A stretch of 64,000 nucleotides of DNA from Caldifarciminota bacterium (lineage in GTDB: Bacteria; Hydrothermota; Hydrothermia; UBA1063; CAJXJZ01). Positions 24,194-32,546 of this stretch are shown piece by piece. Location of the stretch: the NCBI GenBank assembly GCA_026986775.1, contig JALSNX010000003.1:1-64000 (forward strand), written 5' to 3'. Position 1 is the first letter of the stretch, and each line of letters opens with the position of its first letter. The position numbers were made by a program, and so were the translations under genes. The notes below the pieces were generated by a model, which was not told the origin of the DNA, made no database searches, and saw only the letters and a list, made by a program, of their open reading frames with translations.

Positions 24194-25200
24194 AAGTATT
24201 TTATCCATCATTTGAATCATCCTATATACCCCCATTCAGGGTGCAGGGGAATCTTTTAAATACGTTCTCCGACACCCCCAAGAGGTTGCAGGAAGTACTG
24301 AAATTCATGGAAAAGAATCCAAAAAGATTTGAAATTATAAAGGTTGCTTCAATGGGAATAGACAATATTGGTAAGGTTCATTCCCCCGCTCTTATCTCTT
24401 TTTATTCTCAACTTCAGAGGGTTCTTGGAAAGAAAGAGTATGTTGAGGCAATCACATACCCCATAAGGAAGGGGAAGAAACCGCAGAATGTCAGGTTCCA
24501 TGCGGGTTACTATTGTTTTGATTCAAGGACAGTAATAAAAAAAGACACACTTAAAGCAGCCCTGAATGCAGGAGCCACTTCAATGAAGGCTGCGTTGGAT
24601 CTTTTGAACTCAGATGATAGTCATGTTTTTGCGCTTGTCCGACCTTTGGGACATCATGCGGGTAAGGACTTTTATGGAGGACATTCTTTTATAAATAATG
24701 CTGCAATAGGAGCCGTTATTCTTGAAAAACTTGGGCGGGTAGCTATACTTGACCTTGATTATTTTCATGGTAATGGTACACAGGATATTTTCTACTCAAG
24801 TTCTCGCGTTTTCACCATTTCAATTCACAGGACACCGGAGATGGAATTTCCATATTTCTGGGGTTATGCATCTGAAAAGGGGAAGGGTAAGGGAGAAGGC
24901 TGGAACCTCAATATCCCACTTGATGGGATAGTTAAAGGCTCAAAATACGTAAAACTTGTGGAAAGGGTTGCAAATCTTCTGACTAAGGCGCAGATAAAGG
25001 GTCTTGTGGTATCCCTGGGTACCAATACGCATAAAAGTGATGCGCAGGGAACTTTTGACCTTGATACCAGAGATTTTGAGAGAATTGGGAATATAATTGG
25101 GTCACTGGGGTTAAAGGTGCTTACAGTTCTTGAGGGAGGTTATGATTCCAGGGTCCTTAAAGATTCCATTCTTGCCTATCTGGAGGGGATTTATGGATAA
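24190..25200 (+). CDS. Histone-deacetylase/acetylpolyamine-hydrolase fold protein with two zinc ligands replaced
   Basis: A 336-residue protein of the arginase/deacetylase fold. RPLGHHAGKD (His155-His156) keeps the catalytic His pair and GGHSFINNAAIGA is typical. The zinc ligands of characterised enzymes are Asp and His in D-x-D-x-H-H-G and an Asp in a later G-x-D segment. Here the first segment is DLDYFHGNGT, with Phe192 at the zinc-His position, and the second is SLGTNTH, with Asn279 at the Asp position. Only Asp190 remains, so classical zinc deacetylation is doubtful; it may bind ligand without catalysis. ATG overlaps the upstream stop (ATGA). Confidence 0.75.
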   Translation: MKVFYPSFESSYIPPFRVQGNLLNTFSDTPKRLQEVLKFMEKNPKRFEIIKVASMGIDNIGKVHSPALISFYSQLQRVLGKKEYVEAITYPIRKGKKPQNVRFHAGYYCFDSRTVIKKDTLKAALNAGATSMKAALDLLNSDDSHVFALVRPLGHHAGKDFYGGHSFINNAAIGAVILEKLGRVAILDLDYFHGNGTQDIFYSSSRVFTISIHRTPEMEFPYFWGYASEKGKGKGEGWNLNIPLDGIVKGSKYVKLVERVANLLTKAQIKGLVVSLGTNTHKSDAQGTFDLDTRDFERIGNIIGSLGLKVLTVLEGGYDSRVLKDSILAYLEGIYG

Positions 25201-25456
25201 ACTTATAAAAATCGGTGTGCGTTATATAAGGGCATCTGCCTTTCTTGTGTTGTTTTTGTTGTTTTTATATCTCATTTTCGTTCTGGGTAATATGCTTGGT
25301 GTAAGTTTTTATTCTGTGTGGAGTATAGTCTCCTATATACTTTTGCAGATACTTCTACCCGTTTATGGAGGGTTACTTATATTTTTTATCCTGTTTTTGC
25401 TCGCTGAATCCTTTGAGAGGACTTTAATCAGGAAAGATAAAGAAGAAGGTGCATAA
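25193..25456 (+). CDS. Small two-helix membrane protein, unknown
   Basis: An 87-residue protein starting at ATG 25193 (GGAGGGG about 6 bases upstream, overlapping the previous stop). It has two hydrophobic helices (about 15-40 and 48-75) and a charged C-terminus. I do not recognise a family. It follows the deacetylase-fold gene and overlaps the opposing gene by 29 bases at its end. A start further upstream at 25130 is open but lacks a Shine-Dalgarno. Confidence 0.6.
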   Translation: MDKLIKIGVRYIRASAFLVLFLLFLYLIFVLGNMLGVSFYSVWSIVSYILLQILLPVYGGLLIFFILFLLAESFERTLIRKDKEEGA

Positions 25457-26003
25457 CCAGTGCCCCTGAAATGGGTGCCCATACGTTGTCATCTGGATAA
25501 AAATCTGCGAACTCCATAACACCAATTGTGAGTCCTGAAAGTATCTTTATATACAAAGGTATAGGATGGTATGACAGCACCGATATTACAAATGCAAGTG
25601 CTGTAAATGTAATAAAATGTGCAAGGTCCTTTCGCTCAGGAGGCTCGCGTAAAATACCTGCGACTACAGGCGTGATTCCATCAACAAGTACTGCAACAAA
25701 TACCACAAATTCAAATGTTAGCCTGTCCCACAAGAGTGCCACTGTTGTAGTACTAAGAAGCATATAAGTAGCACCCGATATGCCTCTTTTTTCCTTTTCT
25801 TTCATTAGCATACCAGTGATTTTAAGAAAGCTTGAATTAAAATCTTCTGATCTGGCTCTCAAAAACTCAATGGTTAATGCTGTGAATGTAAGCACAAGGA
25901 GAATAACTTTTGTGTGAAAGTATCCCACTATTCGTGGCAGGTAAACAACAAGCAGAATGGAAAGATGCAAAAGTTTTCTGAGGTAGAATTTCTCGTTACT
26001 CAA
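25428..26003 (-). CDS. Dolichol-kinase/CTP-transferase-like membrane protein (SEC59-like)
   Basis: A 191-residue polytopic protein with about six hydrophobic segments. The N-terminal RKLLHL and the loop with EKEKRGISGATYML resemble COG0170-type CTP-dependent isoprenoid or lipid kinases. A clear D..AS.VG nucleotide motif is replaced by VDGITPVVAG, so the assignment is moderate. It overlaps the PorV-like gene upstream by 8 bases and the small plus-strand gene by 29. Confidence 0.5.
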   Translation of the reverse strand: MSNEKFYLRKLLHLSILLVVYLPRIVGYFHTKVILLVLTFTALTIEFLRARSEDFNSSFLKITGMLMKEKEKRGISGATYMLLSTTTVALLWDRLTFEFVVFVAVLVDGITPVVAGILREPPERKDLAHFITFTALAFVISVLSYHPIPLYIKILSGLTIGVMEFADFYPDDNVWAPISGALVMHLLLYLS

Positions 26004-26901
26004 TTCTGTATGAGAGTGCCAGTTTATGTGTTATGCCAGCATTATTAAAAGGACGTATGGCATAATCAACATGTAATCTGTGGAGATTGAGTCCTGCACC
26101 CAGAGCCATGCCGTACCTGCCAGTCCCTGCCCGAATGGCTATCTTGTGAGACAGCCAGTACTCCATTCCCATGGAAGCATGTATTGACATATCATGGTAA
26201 GTAAAGAATGAATAATCCTTTTCTCCGTCATATTCTAATGAAGCTGTAAAATAGTACTTTAGTTTATCGTTATGAGTGAGCATGGTTATGTTCATGAAAG
26301 GACGGAGTATTTCCCTGTTGCCGTTCTCAAATCTTGATGCAATTATATTACTTATTTTGCCACCCAGAATGATTTTTGAGGATAGTGTGTAAACCAATCC
26401 CCCATCTATACCGGCATCGTTTAGATTATAGTCAGGCAGATTTTGTAGACTGTAATGAAAAGTTATCCCCACTGAGAGTTTATGGTTAACATCTCTTTTA
26501 ACTCCACCATAGATTGAAAATGATAAAAGCCGCTCTTTTGATACTACTTTTATATTGCCTTCAGTGGCACCTAAAGCAGTATCTACGAGTTCTGTCAGTT
26601 CAACAGGCTTTGAATGCAGATATGAAACAAACAGAGAAAGCATGTAATTTCCACTTTTGATGCCCGAGACACCAGCGTTTTCAAGACCAATGAAGTTTTC
26701 GTAGTAGGAAAAGTGAGAAATGCCGATGGTCTTCTCTGATATGCCTGCAGGATTCCAGTAAGGGGAAGATACAGACCACATGCTTACTGTATGGTCCCCG
26801 CCAAGCGCCATATTTACAGGGTCTTCCAGAAGTAATACAAAATCTGAGGAGTATTTATACTGTGTGTAGAAAGCAAAGAGGATTGTAAGTAGCTTTAGCA
26901 C
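25996..26901 (-). CDS. PorV/PorQ-like outer-membrane beta-barrel protein
   Basis: A 301-residue protein with a short signal peptide and then the segment DPVNMALGGDHTVSMWSVSSPYWNPAG. That Ala-rich-turn/WNPA(G) pattern is typical of PorV/PorQ (UPF0164, FadL-like) barrels. The rest alternates beta strands through to LALSYRIE. PorV-type proteins shuttle T9SS cargo at the outer membrane, which agrees with the several T9SS-like C-termini in this window. It sits two bases after hslV on the same strand. It could instead be a generic barrel. Confidence 0.6.
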   Translation of the reverse strand: MLKLLTILFAFYTQYKYSSDFVLLLEDPVNMALGGDHTVSMWSVSSPYWNPAGISEKTIGISHFSYYENFIGLENAGVSGIKSGNYMLSLFVSYLHSKPVELTELVDTALGATEGNIKVVSKERLLSFSIYGGVKRDVNHKLSVGITFHYSLQNLPDYNLNDAGIDGGLVYTLSSKIILGGKISNIIASRFENGNREILRPFMNITMLTHNDKLKYYFTASLEYDGEKDYSFFTYHDMSIHASMGMEYWLSHKIAIRAGTGRYGMALGAGLNLHRLHVDYAIRPFNNAGITHKLALSYRIE

Positions 26902-26903
26902 AA

Positions 26904-27437
26904 TTAATCCACCTTTAGGATGGTAAAATGATCATTGGTATAAATGCAGACCTCTGATGCGATTTTAAGGGATTCTCTCACAACTTCTTCCGGAGTGAGG
27001 CTGGTATGACGTAGAAGGGCTCTTGCTGCTGAGAGTGCATAGGGTGCTCCTGATCCAACTGCCACCACACCATCGTCAGATTCAATAATATCACCTGTTC
27101 CTGAAATGATGAAAGCATGCTTTCTGTCAACCACTGCAAGAAGGGCCTCAAGCCTTCTTAGAACCTTATCCTGTCGCCAATCCTTTGCCAGTTCCACAGA
27201 AGCTCTGAGAAGATTGCCTTTGGAGTCTTCAAGCTTCTCTTCAAGCCGTTCAAAAAGGGTGAGTGCATCAGCGGCAGCTCCAGCGAATCCTGCAAGTATC
27301 TTCCCGTCCCATAGCGACCTGACTTTGCTCGCTCCGTGTTTAACCACTGTATCATCAAACGTTACCTGTCCGTCTGACCCAATGGCCGCTTTGCCATTTT
27401 TTACTATACCTATTACGGTGGTTGAGTGAACTATCAT
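26904..27437 (-). CDS. hslV: HslV, ATP-dependent protease peptidase subunit
   Basis: A 177-residue N-terminal-nucleophile protease. MIVHSTTVIGIV places the catalytic Thr at residue 6 after a five-residue propeptide; GSDGQVTFDDTVVKHGASKVR and ILAGFAGAAADALTL are diagnostic. It forms a barrel that degrades substrates unfolded by HslU. No hslU lies next to it: the next gene is the PorV-like barrel. The promoter TTGAAA-16-TATAAT puts +1 one base before ATG, so it is probably leaderless. Confidence 0.93.
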   Translation of the reverse strand: MIVHSTTVIGIVKNGKAAIGSDGQVTFDDTVVKHGASKVRSLWDGKILAGFAGAAADALTLFERLEEKLEDSKGNLLRASVELAKDWRQDKVLRRLEALLAVVDRKHAFIISGTGDIIESDDGVVAVGSGAPYALSAARALLRHTSLTPEEVVRESLKIASEVCIYTNDHFTILKVD

Positions 27438-27444
27438 ATCTGTT

Positions 27445-27472
27445 ATTATAGCTCCTTTTTTAAGTTTTTCAA
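27445..27472 (-). promoter_or_regulatory. Promoter of hslV (TTGAAA-16-TATAAT)
   Basis: On the minus strand, TTGAAA (27467-27472) and TATAAT (27445-27450) are separated by 16 bases. Predicted +1 is 27438, one base before ATG 27437. GGAG occurs inside the spacer but is too far upstream to be used. Confidence 0.65.
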
Positions 27473-27525
27473 AAAAATACGGGGCGTTTTTATGTATTGT
27501 GTATTGGACCTTAAAAATGTCAGTG

Positions 27526-27554
27526 TTGACAATTCACAGACAAACTCATATAAT
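27526..27554 (+). promoter_or_regulatory. Consensus promoter TTGACA-17-TATAAT
   Basis: TTGACA at 27526-27531 and TATAAT at 27549-27554 with a 17-base spacer match the consensus fully. The predicted start at 27561 gives a 27-base leader with AAGGAGGT. It drives the large surface protein at 27588, divergently from hslV. Confidence 0.8.
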
Positions 27555-27587
27555 AACTTTTAGGATACCGTAAAAAGGAGGTAAGGT

Positions 27588-29873
27588 ATGTATCTGCTTT
27601 ATATTTTTCTAACTATTATACCCAACAGTATAACCGTTGATGGGATTTTGCATCGTAATCAGATGGCAGCGTATTATAAAGATACAACCACTATTTATAC
27701 AGGGAAAAATTCCCTGGCAGACAGCCACCTTGCTCTTGACTCAGTCTTTGTGGCTAAGGATAGATACAACGTATACCTTAGAATTTTCAGTTCGGATACA
27801 TTGTGGCTGGGAAACTATGGAGACCTTTTTGTTGCAATAGATACAGGTTCTCCTGAAGGAGGGCTGTACTCTCCTTATTCAAAGCATATAAAGTTCAGTG
27901 GAAATTTACCTGATTACGTTGTATATGTAAATGACAACGGTGAATGTTATCTTTTGAGTTACAATGATACATCAAAAACATGGGATAATACCGGTACGGA
28001 GGTTTTATGTGATGGTGCAGGAACCCATCCGGATTTTGAGATTGCTTTTCCTCGTGATTCCATAGGTTCTGCAACGGATATTAAAGTTCTTGTATACACA
28101 ACATACAGAGATAGTGGAGATGGAGTAATAGACTATTCAGTTGGTGATACGGCTTATGCCAATGTCCTGCTTGATGCTTCAAAGGATGAGGATTATAGTT
28201 TACTGGGTGTTTCTGATCAGTCAACTCAGGATGGGGCCAACCTTGATAGCATGTTCGTTACATGGGATTCACTTTATCTTTACATATATATTACCACACT
28301 GAATACATCGTCATGGGATGTGGCTTATGGTATCGGGCTTGATGTGGACCAAAAACCCGAATCAGGATATTATACAGGGGATTCTGATGCATGGGGCAGG
28401 CGTATAGATTTTGGCGATACTCTATCGGCTGAACCCTACACTGTGGATTATGAAATATATTTCTGGTGGAGTGGAGCTGACCAGGCCATAACAAGTGCAA
28501 ATTTCTGTGTATGGGATGGTGATAGTTTTGTCTATGTGAACATAACTGACAGTACTTCGTGGTATGCTTATTCAGGAGGGGCAAATGGTTTGCAGGCTCT
28601 GGAAATAAAGGTACCACTTTCAAGTATAGGCGAAAATATAAGTAAGATTCATATGAGTGCATGGGTGACAGGTGGGAACAACTCAAGCGCTGTTGATATA
28701 ATACCTCATGATGATCAGATTAGCAACAACTCAGATGAGTGGAGTGATGTGGATACCATATTTACCTATGTAGTAATAAATGTTGATAAACCAGGTGTTC
28801 AGGATGTTACTGTTCCTTTTACTTCTGGGTACGGTAAATCTCCAGATATTGTTAGTGAAGGGACATCGTTATCCCTTTCCACCAGTCTTATTACATTTGG
28901 ATATTATGACTATTCCAACTGGGGAAATACACCGGTGGGTTTCCTCTATCCTATAGATGGTGTCATTGATACAGGCGGATTTTATGAAGATGAAATGCTT
29001 TTATGCAGTGACTCCAAAAACGCCTGGCTTACATGGGATTCAGATTCAATTTATATAGGTTACACTTATCAGGCGTTTGATTCTGGTTATGGTGGTGATG
29101 GAGATTTGTTTGTGTATTTTCAAACAGATTCTGTAACTGATATAAATCCTTATGGTGATGCTGGCAGTAATATTGCAATAAATTGGTGGAATGGTGATTC
29201 AATAGTACTGAAATTCAATGCAGATTATGCTATAGGGGTTGAGGATGGCTCATACTATGCTCTATATAAATACGTTGACAGTATAGGGGAATGGAGAGTG
29301 CTGTATTCAAATGCAGATGGGAATTTCCCCGGTAATGCTTTTATAGGATACGATAATTCACCACCTGGAAATGGGGTTACAGAAATTTCTCTGTCACGTG
29401 CAGCCCTCGGAAATCCTGAATACCTGGGGGTTATATTTTTTGTGCACTCAGACGCTTCAGGTACCATGTTTGGTATAAGTCCAATTGATGACACGTTAAA
29501 TCAGAGGTACTTAAAAGAAATCTCTAACACAGATGGTGTAAATGATTCCATATATCATTTCTGGGGTATATACAGGCTTACGACTTCCGGTATTGCGGTG
29601 AATTCAGTTAAAGATTATTATATTCCCCTGGGTGTCTCAGAGAGTAATATTCAGCAAGAAAGTGCTTTTCAGGTTGTTAATAAGGTTTTATATCTTAATA
29701 ATACACAGCACTATGAGGAAGTTGGCATTTACAGCATTACGGGGAGGAGGGTATTGTATACGGAGTTGAGAGGAAATAAGGCTGAGATTTCACTCAAAAA
29801 TCTGCCAGAGGGAATTTATTTTGTTAAGTTATTGAGAAGCAAAAGATTATACCGATTATTACTGATAAGATAG
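27588..29873 (+). CDS. Large secreted three-module beta-sandwich protein with T9SS-like C-terminus
   Basis: A 761-residue protein with a signal-like N-terminus (MYLLYIFLTIIPNSITVDG). Three related modules can be read, each with a core like V.WDSLYLYI followed by a GD/AID strand: about 40-190 (VFVAKDRYNVYLRIF, GDLFVAIDTG), 195-400 (MFVTWDSLYLYIYI, IGLDVDQKP) and 440-690 (AWLTWDSDSIYIGY, GDLFVYFQTD). They resemble DOMON/CBM9 or glucodextranase-C-like carbohydrate-binding domains. The last 70 residues (VGIYSITGRRVLY, LPEGIYFVKLLRSKRLYRL) form a clear type IX-like sorting domain. Tyr/Trp/Asp-rich composition suits a surface sugar binder. No catalytic site is recognised. Confidence 0.75.
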   Translation: MYLLYIFLTIIPNSITVDGILHRNQMAAYYKDTTTIYTGKNSLADSHLALDSVFVAKDRYNVYLRIFSSDTLWLGNYGDLFVAIDTGSPEGGLYSPYSKHIKFSGNLPDYVVYVNDNGECYLLSYNDTSKTWDNTGTEVLCDGAGTHPDFEIAFPRDSIGSATDIKVLVYTTYRDSGDGVIDYSVGDTAYANVLLDASKDEDYSLLGVSDQSTQDGANLDSMFVTWDSLYLYIYITTLNTSSWDVAYGIGLDVDQKPESGYYTGDSDAWGRRIDFGDTLSAEPYTVDYEIYFWWSGADQAITSANFCVWDGDSFVYVNITDSTSWYAYSGGANGLQALEIKVPLSSIGENISKIHMSAWVTGGNNSSAVDIIPHDDQISNNSDEWSDVDTIFTYVVINVDKPGVQDVTVPFTSGYGKSPDIVSEGTSLSLSTSLITFGYYDYSNWGNTPVGFLYPIDGVIDTGGFYEDEMLLCSDSKNAWLTWDSDSIYIGYTYQAFDSGYGGDGDLFVYFQTDSVTDINPYGDAGSNIAINWWNGDSIVLKFNADYAIGVEDGSYYALYKYVDSIGEWRVLYSNADGNFPGNAFIGYDNSPPGNGVTEISLSRAALGNPEYLGVIFFVHSDASGTMFGISPIDDTLNQRYLKEISNTDGVNDSIYHFWGIYRLTTSGIAVNSVKDYYIPLGVSESNIQQESAFQVVNKVLYLNNTQHYEEVGIYSITGRRVLYTELRGNKAEISLKNLPEGIYFVKLLRSKRLYRLLLIR

Positions 29874-29883
29874 CATGCATAAA

Positions 29884-29900
29884 GTGTCGAAAAGATGAAC
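29884..29900 (+). repeat. Direct repeat copy 1 (GTGTCGAAAAGATGRAC)
   Basis: A 17-base unit matching a second copy at 29980-29996 at 16 of 17 positions. It lies just after the 761-residue surface protein gene. Its origin is unknown; it may be the end of a lost mobile element or a protein-binding site. Confidence 0.5.
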
Positions 29901-29964
29901 ACTATCGGGTAATAGGTTAAGTTACGTCTTATTTACAAATTCTGGAGAAGAATAATGGGTTTAT

Positions 29965-29978
29965 TATAGAATTCTATA
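29965..29978. repeat. Perfect 14-base palindrome
   Basis: TATAGAATTCTATA reads identically on both strands and ends one base before the second direct-repeat copy. Together they suggest an operator or a transposition scar. Confidence 0.5.
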
Positions 29979-29979
29979 G

Positions 29980-29996
29980 GTGTCGAAAAGATGGAC
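29980..29996 (+). repeat. Direct repeat copy 2 (GTGTCGAAAAGATGRAC)
   Basis: Second copy, 96 bases downstream of the first, with G replacing A at the variable position. The rest of the 233-base gap (29874-30106) holds no gene, only the promoter at 30056. Confidence 0.5.
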
Positions 29997-30055
29997 TTAG
30001 TGGTGTGTGCTGAATCCTGAAATTACCTCTAATTACGTAATATTACCCTGTATAC

Positions 30056-30083
30056 TTGACAAATTGATGGTAAGGTGTATAAT
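30056..30083 (+). promoter_or_regulatory. Promoter TTGACA-16-TATAAT
   Basis: TTGACA (30056-30061) and TATAAT (30078-30083), spacer 16. Predicted +1 is 30090. The leader contains CAGGAGG six bases before ATG 30107. Confidence 0.75.
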
Positions 30084-30106
30084 ATTGATATAGCAGGAGG
30101 TTTAAA

Positions 30107-32458
30107 ATGAAGGGTTTTGCAAAACATGTTATAGGGTTGGTGGTGTTAATGGGATTTGCCTTTGCGGCAAGTCCTCCAGGTGAGCCGGGTGACGATATGG
30201 CTCATGCTGTTGAAATACAGTCCAGAACCACATATACTGAACACCTTGATTCCACTGATGTTCACGATTTTTATAAATTCAAGGTGGCTTATAGTGAATC
30301 AATTACTCTCACAATGACACCTTCAGGGGGTAATGACTTTGACCTTGTCCTCTATGATTGTAAAGGTGTTGGAATTGCAAACAGTATAAATCCTGCGGGG
30401 CAAAGAGATGTTGTAACCGGTATAGTAAAGGATTCATCCTGTGACTACTGGTATGCGGATGTATTCAGATACAGTGGAAATGGTAAGTATTATTTGAATC
30501 TGGAGAAGGACACTATAAAACCCGTCTGGACATTGATGGTTTTTGTAAATGGAGACAATAATCTTGAATCATTTGCAAAACAGGATGTAAATGAAATGGA
30601 GGCTGCTAATCCCTCTCCCTATGTAAATGTAGTTGTACAGCTGGATCTTTTGAATGGAGGTACCAAGAGATATTTAATTAGAGGCGATAATGACCCGAAC
30701 CATATAAGCTCTCCTGTTGTTGATGACCCTGGAGAACAAAATATGGGAGATGGACATACTCTGGTAAATTTTGTTAGCTGGGCTGTAAAGAAATACCCTG
30801 CAAAGAAATACGGATTGATTATATGGGACCATGGTTCGGGGTGGCATAAAAAAGGTATACAATTCGTTTCACCTATTAAAGGAGTCTCTCAGGACGAGTC
30901 AAGTGGATATGATATGATAGGTGTCTCAAACGGTGAACTTAAGAGCGCATTGTCATCAATAAGCCGTATAGTTGGTGGAAAACTTGATTTTCTGGGTTTT
31001 GATGCATGTCTTATGGGCATGTGGGAAGTGCTTGATGTTATAAAGGATTATGCCAAATTTGCCACTGTTTCCGAGGAAACGGAGGGAGCTCAGGGATGGT
31101 ATTATACTGGTTTTGCCAATGTAGACCCATCATGGGATGGGGCTGCGCTTGCTTCCCATGTTGTAGGGTCTCAGCAGGGTCTTAATACCCTTGCTGCCAT
31201 TGACCTCTCCAAGATTGACCGTCTTACACAGGCTATAAATGATTTTGCTGAGGCATTGATAAACCAGAGACCCGCCTTATCTTCAGCAATAGATGAGGCA
31301 AGAGCTCATTTTTATGAAGATGGTTCTGGGTCTTATGACCATGAGTATGGCTGGGATCCACGGGACCTTTCTAATTATCATGAAGATATTGATATTTACA
31401 GGTTTGCATATTACATCTACAATGATAGAAGATTTCCTGATAAAGTTCACAGACTTGCACGTGATGTGATGGATGCTGTGAGTGGTGCAGTTATTAATCT
31501 CAGTACGTCATCAGCTTACAGGGATGACTCTCATGGTATTTCTATTTACTACCCGAAAGACCCGAGAGATTATAACCGTTCTGTGTTTGGTGGTAATTAT
31601 GATAATCTATGGGTAGCAAGATTTACAAAGTGGGATGAGTTCATTAAAGGTGAGCAAGGTGGGAGTAATTATGACTATACGCTTACCACCACTGCTTATA
31701 ACTGGATAGACACAAGGAATGCAACCGGTATTACAGGTGATGACCAGTCCAAAGCCTTTTCTCTGCCGTTTACATTTACATTTTATGGTGTTCAATACAA
31801 CTCTGTTTATGTCAGCAGTAATGGATTCTTGAGCTTTACCTCAAGTGCAACTGCTTACAACCCGCAGAGAATTCCTGATAGAGCTGCACCCAATGCGGTT
31901 ATTGCACCTCTGTGGAGGGACCTCAACCCATCTGCAGCAGGGCAGGTTACGTACTATTCAGGAAGAGATAAGTTTGTGATTACATGGGAAGGTGTAAAGA
32001 ATTACAGAACGGATGAAAGACAGACTTTCCAGGTTATCCTCTATCCTAACGGTGAGATAGTGTTCCAGTACAGAGATATTTCAAATGATGTTACCACGAC
32101 TATAGGACTTGAAGATCAGAATGGAAGCAAAAGCAAGACAGCGGGCTCTCCAAGAAATGGCACAGCATACAGATGGGTGCCCACTACAAAGAGTATTCTT
32201 TCAAATGTTTCTGTGGACAATGGCCTTAACAGGGTATTCTTTAGATCGGGTGTGTTGAACATCGTATTCTCAGCCCCACCTTCTACCAGTGTTGATGTGG
32301 CTGTATATAATGTTCTGGGAAGAAAAGTTGTATCGGGTGTACTTAAGGGTGCTCCTCATTTGAGAGTTTCTCTGGGTAGTCTGCCGCGAGGAGTTTATAT
32401 TGCCAGGATAAGGGCTGACAACAGACTTTACACACGCAAGTTCTATGTAGTACGCTGA
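30107..32458 (+). CDS. Secreted clostripain-type (C11) cysteine protease with T9SS-like C-terminus
   Basis: A 783-residue exported protease. After the signal peptide (cleavage near AFA-AS) comes a pre-peptidase C-terminal-like (PPC) beta domain, about 25-130 (DFYKFKV, DFDLVLYD). The C11 catalytic domain covers about 140-515: the fold start LMVFVNGDNNLE, catalytic His242 in WDHGSGW, and catalytic Cys301 in DACLMG. A beta-rich segment follows, then a canonical type IX sorting domain (VAVYNVLGRKVVSG, LPRGVYIARI, RKFYVVR). Gingipains are T9SS cargo of the related caspase-like clan, so a surface or extracellular protease role is likely. Single gene with its own promoter and terminator. Confidence 0.88.
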   Translation: MKGFAKHVIGLVVLMGFAFAASPPGEPGDDMAHAVEIQSRTTYTEHLDSTDVHDFYKFKVAYSESITLTMTPSGGNDFDLVLYDCKGVGIANSINPAGQRDVVTGIVKDSSCDYWYADVFRYSGNGKYYLNLEKDTIKPVWTLMVFVNGDNNLESFAKQDVNEMEAANPSPYVNVVVQLDLLNGGTKRYLIRGDNDPNHISSPVVDDPGEQNMGDGHTLVNFVSWAVKKYPAKKYGLIIWDHGSGWHKKGIQFVSPIKGVSQDESSGYDMIGVSNGELKSALSSISRIVGGKLDFLGFDACLMGMWEVLDVIKDYAKFATVSEETEGAQGWYYTGFANVDPSWDGAALASHVVGSQQGLNTLAAIDLSKIDRLTQAINDFAEALINQRPALSSAIDEARAHFYEDGSGSYDHEYGWDPRDLSNYHEDIDIYRFAYYIYNDRRFPDKVHRLARDVMDAVSGAVINLSTSSAYRDDSHGISIYYPKDPRDYNRSVFGGNYDNLWVARFTKWDEFIKGEQGGSNYDYTLTTTAYNWIDTRNATGITGDDQSKAFSLPFTFTFYGVQYNSVYVSSNGFLSFTSSATAYNPQRIPDRAAPNAVIAPLWRDLNPSAAGQVTYYSGRDKFVITWEGVKNYRTDERQTFQVILYPNGEIVFQYRDISNDVTTTIGLEDQNGSKSKTAGSPRNGTAYRWVPTTKSILSNVSVDNGLNRVFFRSGVLNIVFSAPPSTSVDVAVYNVLGRKVVSGVLKGAPHLRVSLGSLPRGVYIARIRADNRLYTRKFYVVR

Positions 32459-32480
32459 TTTCAGAACATAAGGTGTCCAT

Positions 32481-32510
32481 AAGGCGGCCACAGAGTGGCC
32501 GCCTTTTTTT
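32481..32510 (+). terminator. Intrinsic terminator after the C11 protease gene
   Basis: GGCGGCCAC (32483-32491) pairs with GTGGCCGCC (32495-32503) around an AGA loop, extended to 11 bp by flanking AA/TT, and is followed by seven T. A textbook rho-independent terminator. Confidence 0.95.
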
Positions 32511-32512
32511 GT

Positions 32513-32541
32513 TTTACACTTCATGTAAAATGGTTTATACT
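32513..32541 (+). promoter_or_regulatory. Promoter TTTACA-17-TATACT before the Na/Pi gene
   Basis: TTTACA (32513-32518) and TATACT (32536-32541), spacer 17, begin three bases after the terminator T tract. Predicted +1 falls within a base of ATG 32547 and no Shine-Dalgarno exists, so the transcript would be leaderless. Confidence 0.55.
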
Positions 32542-32546
32542 ATAAT

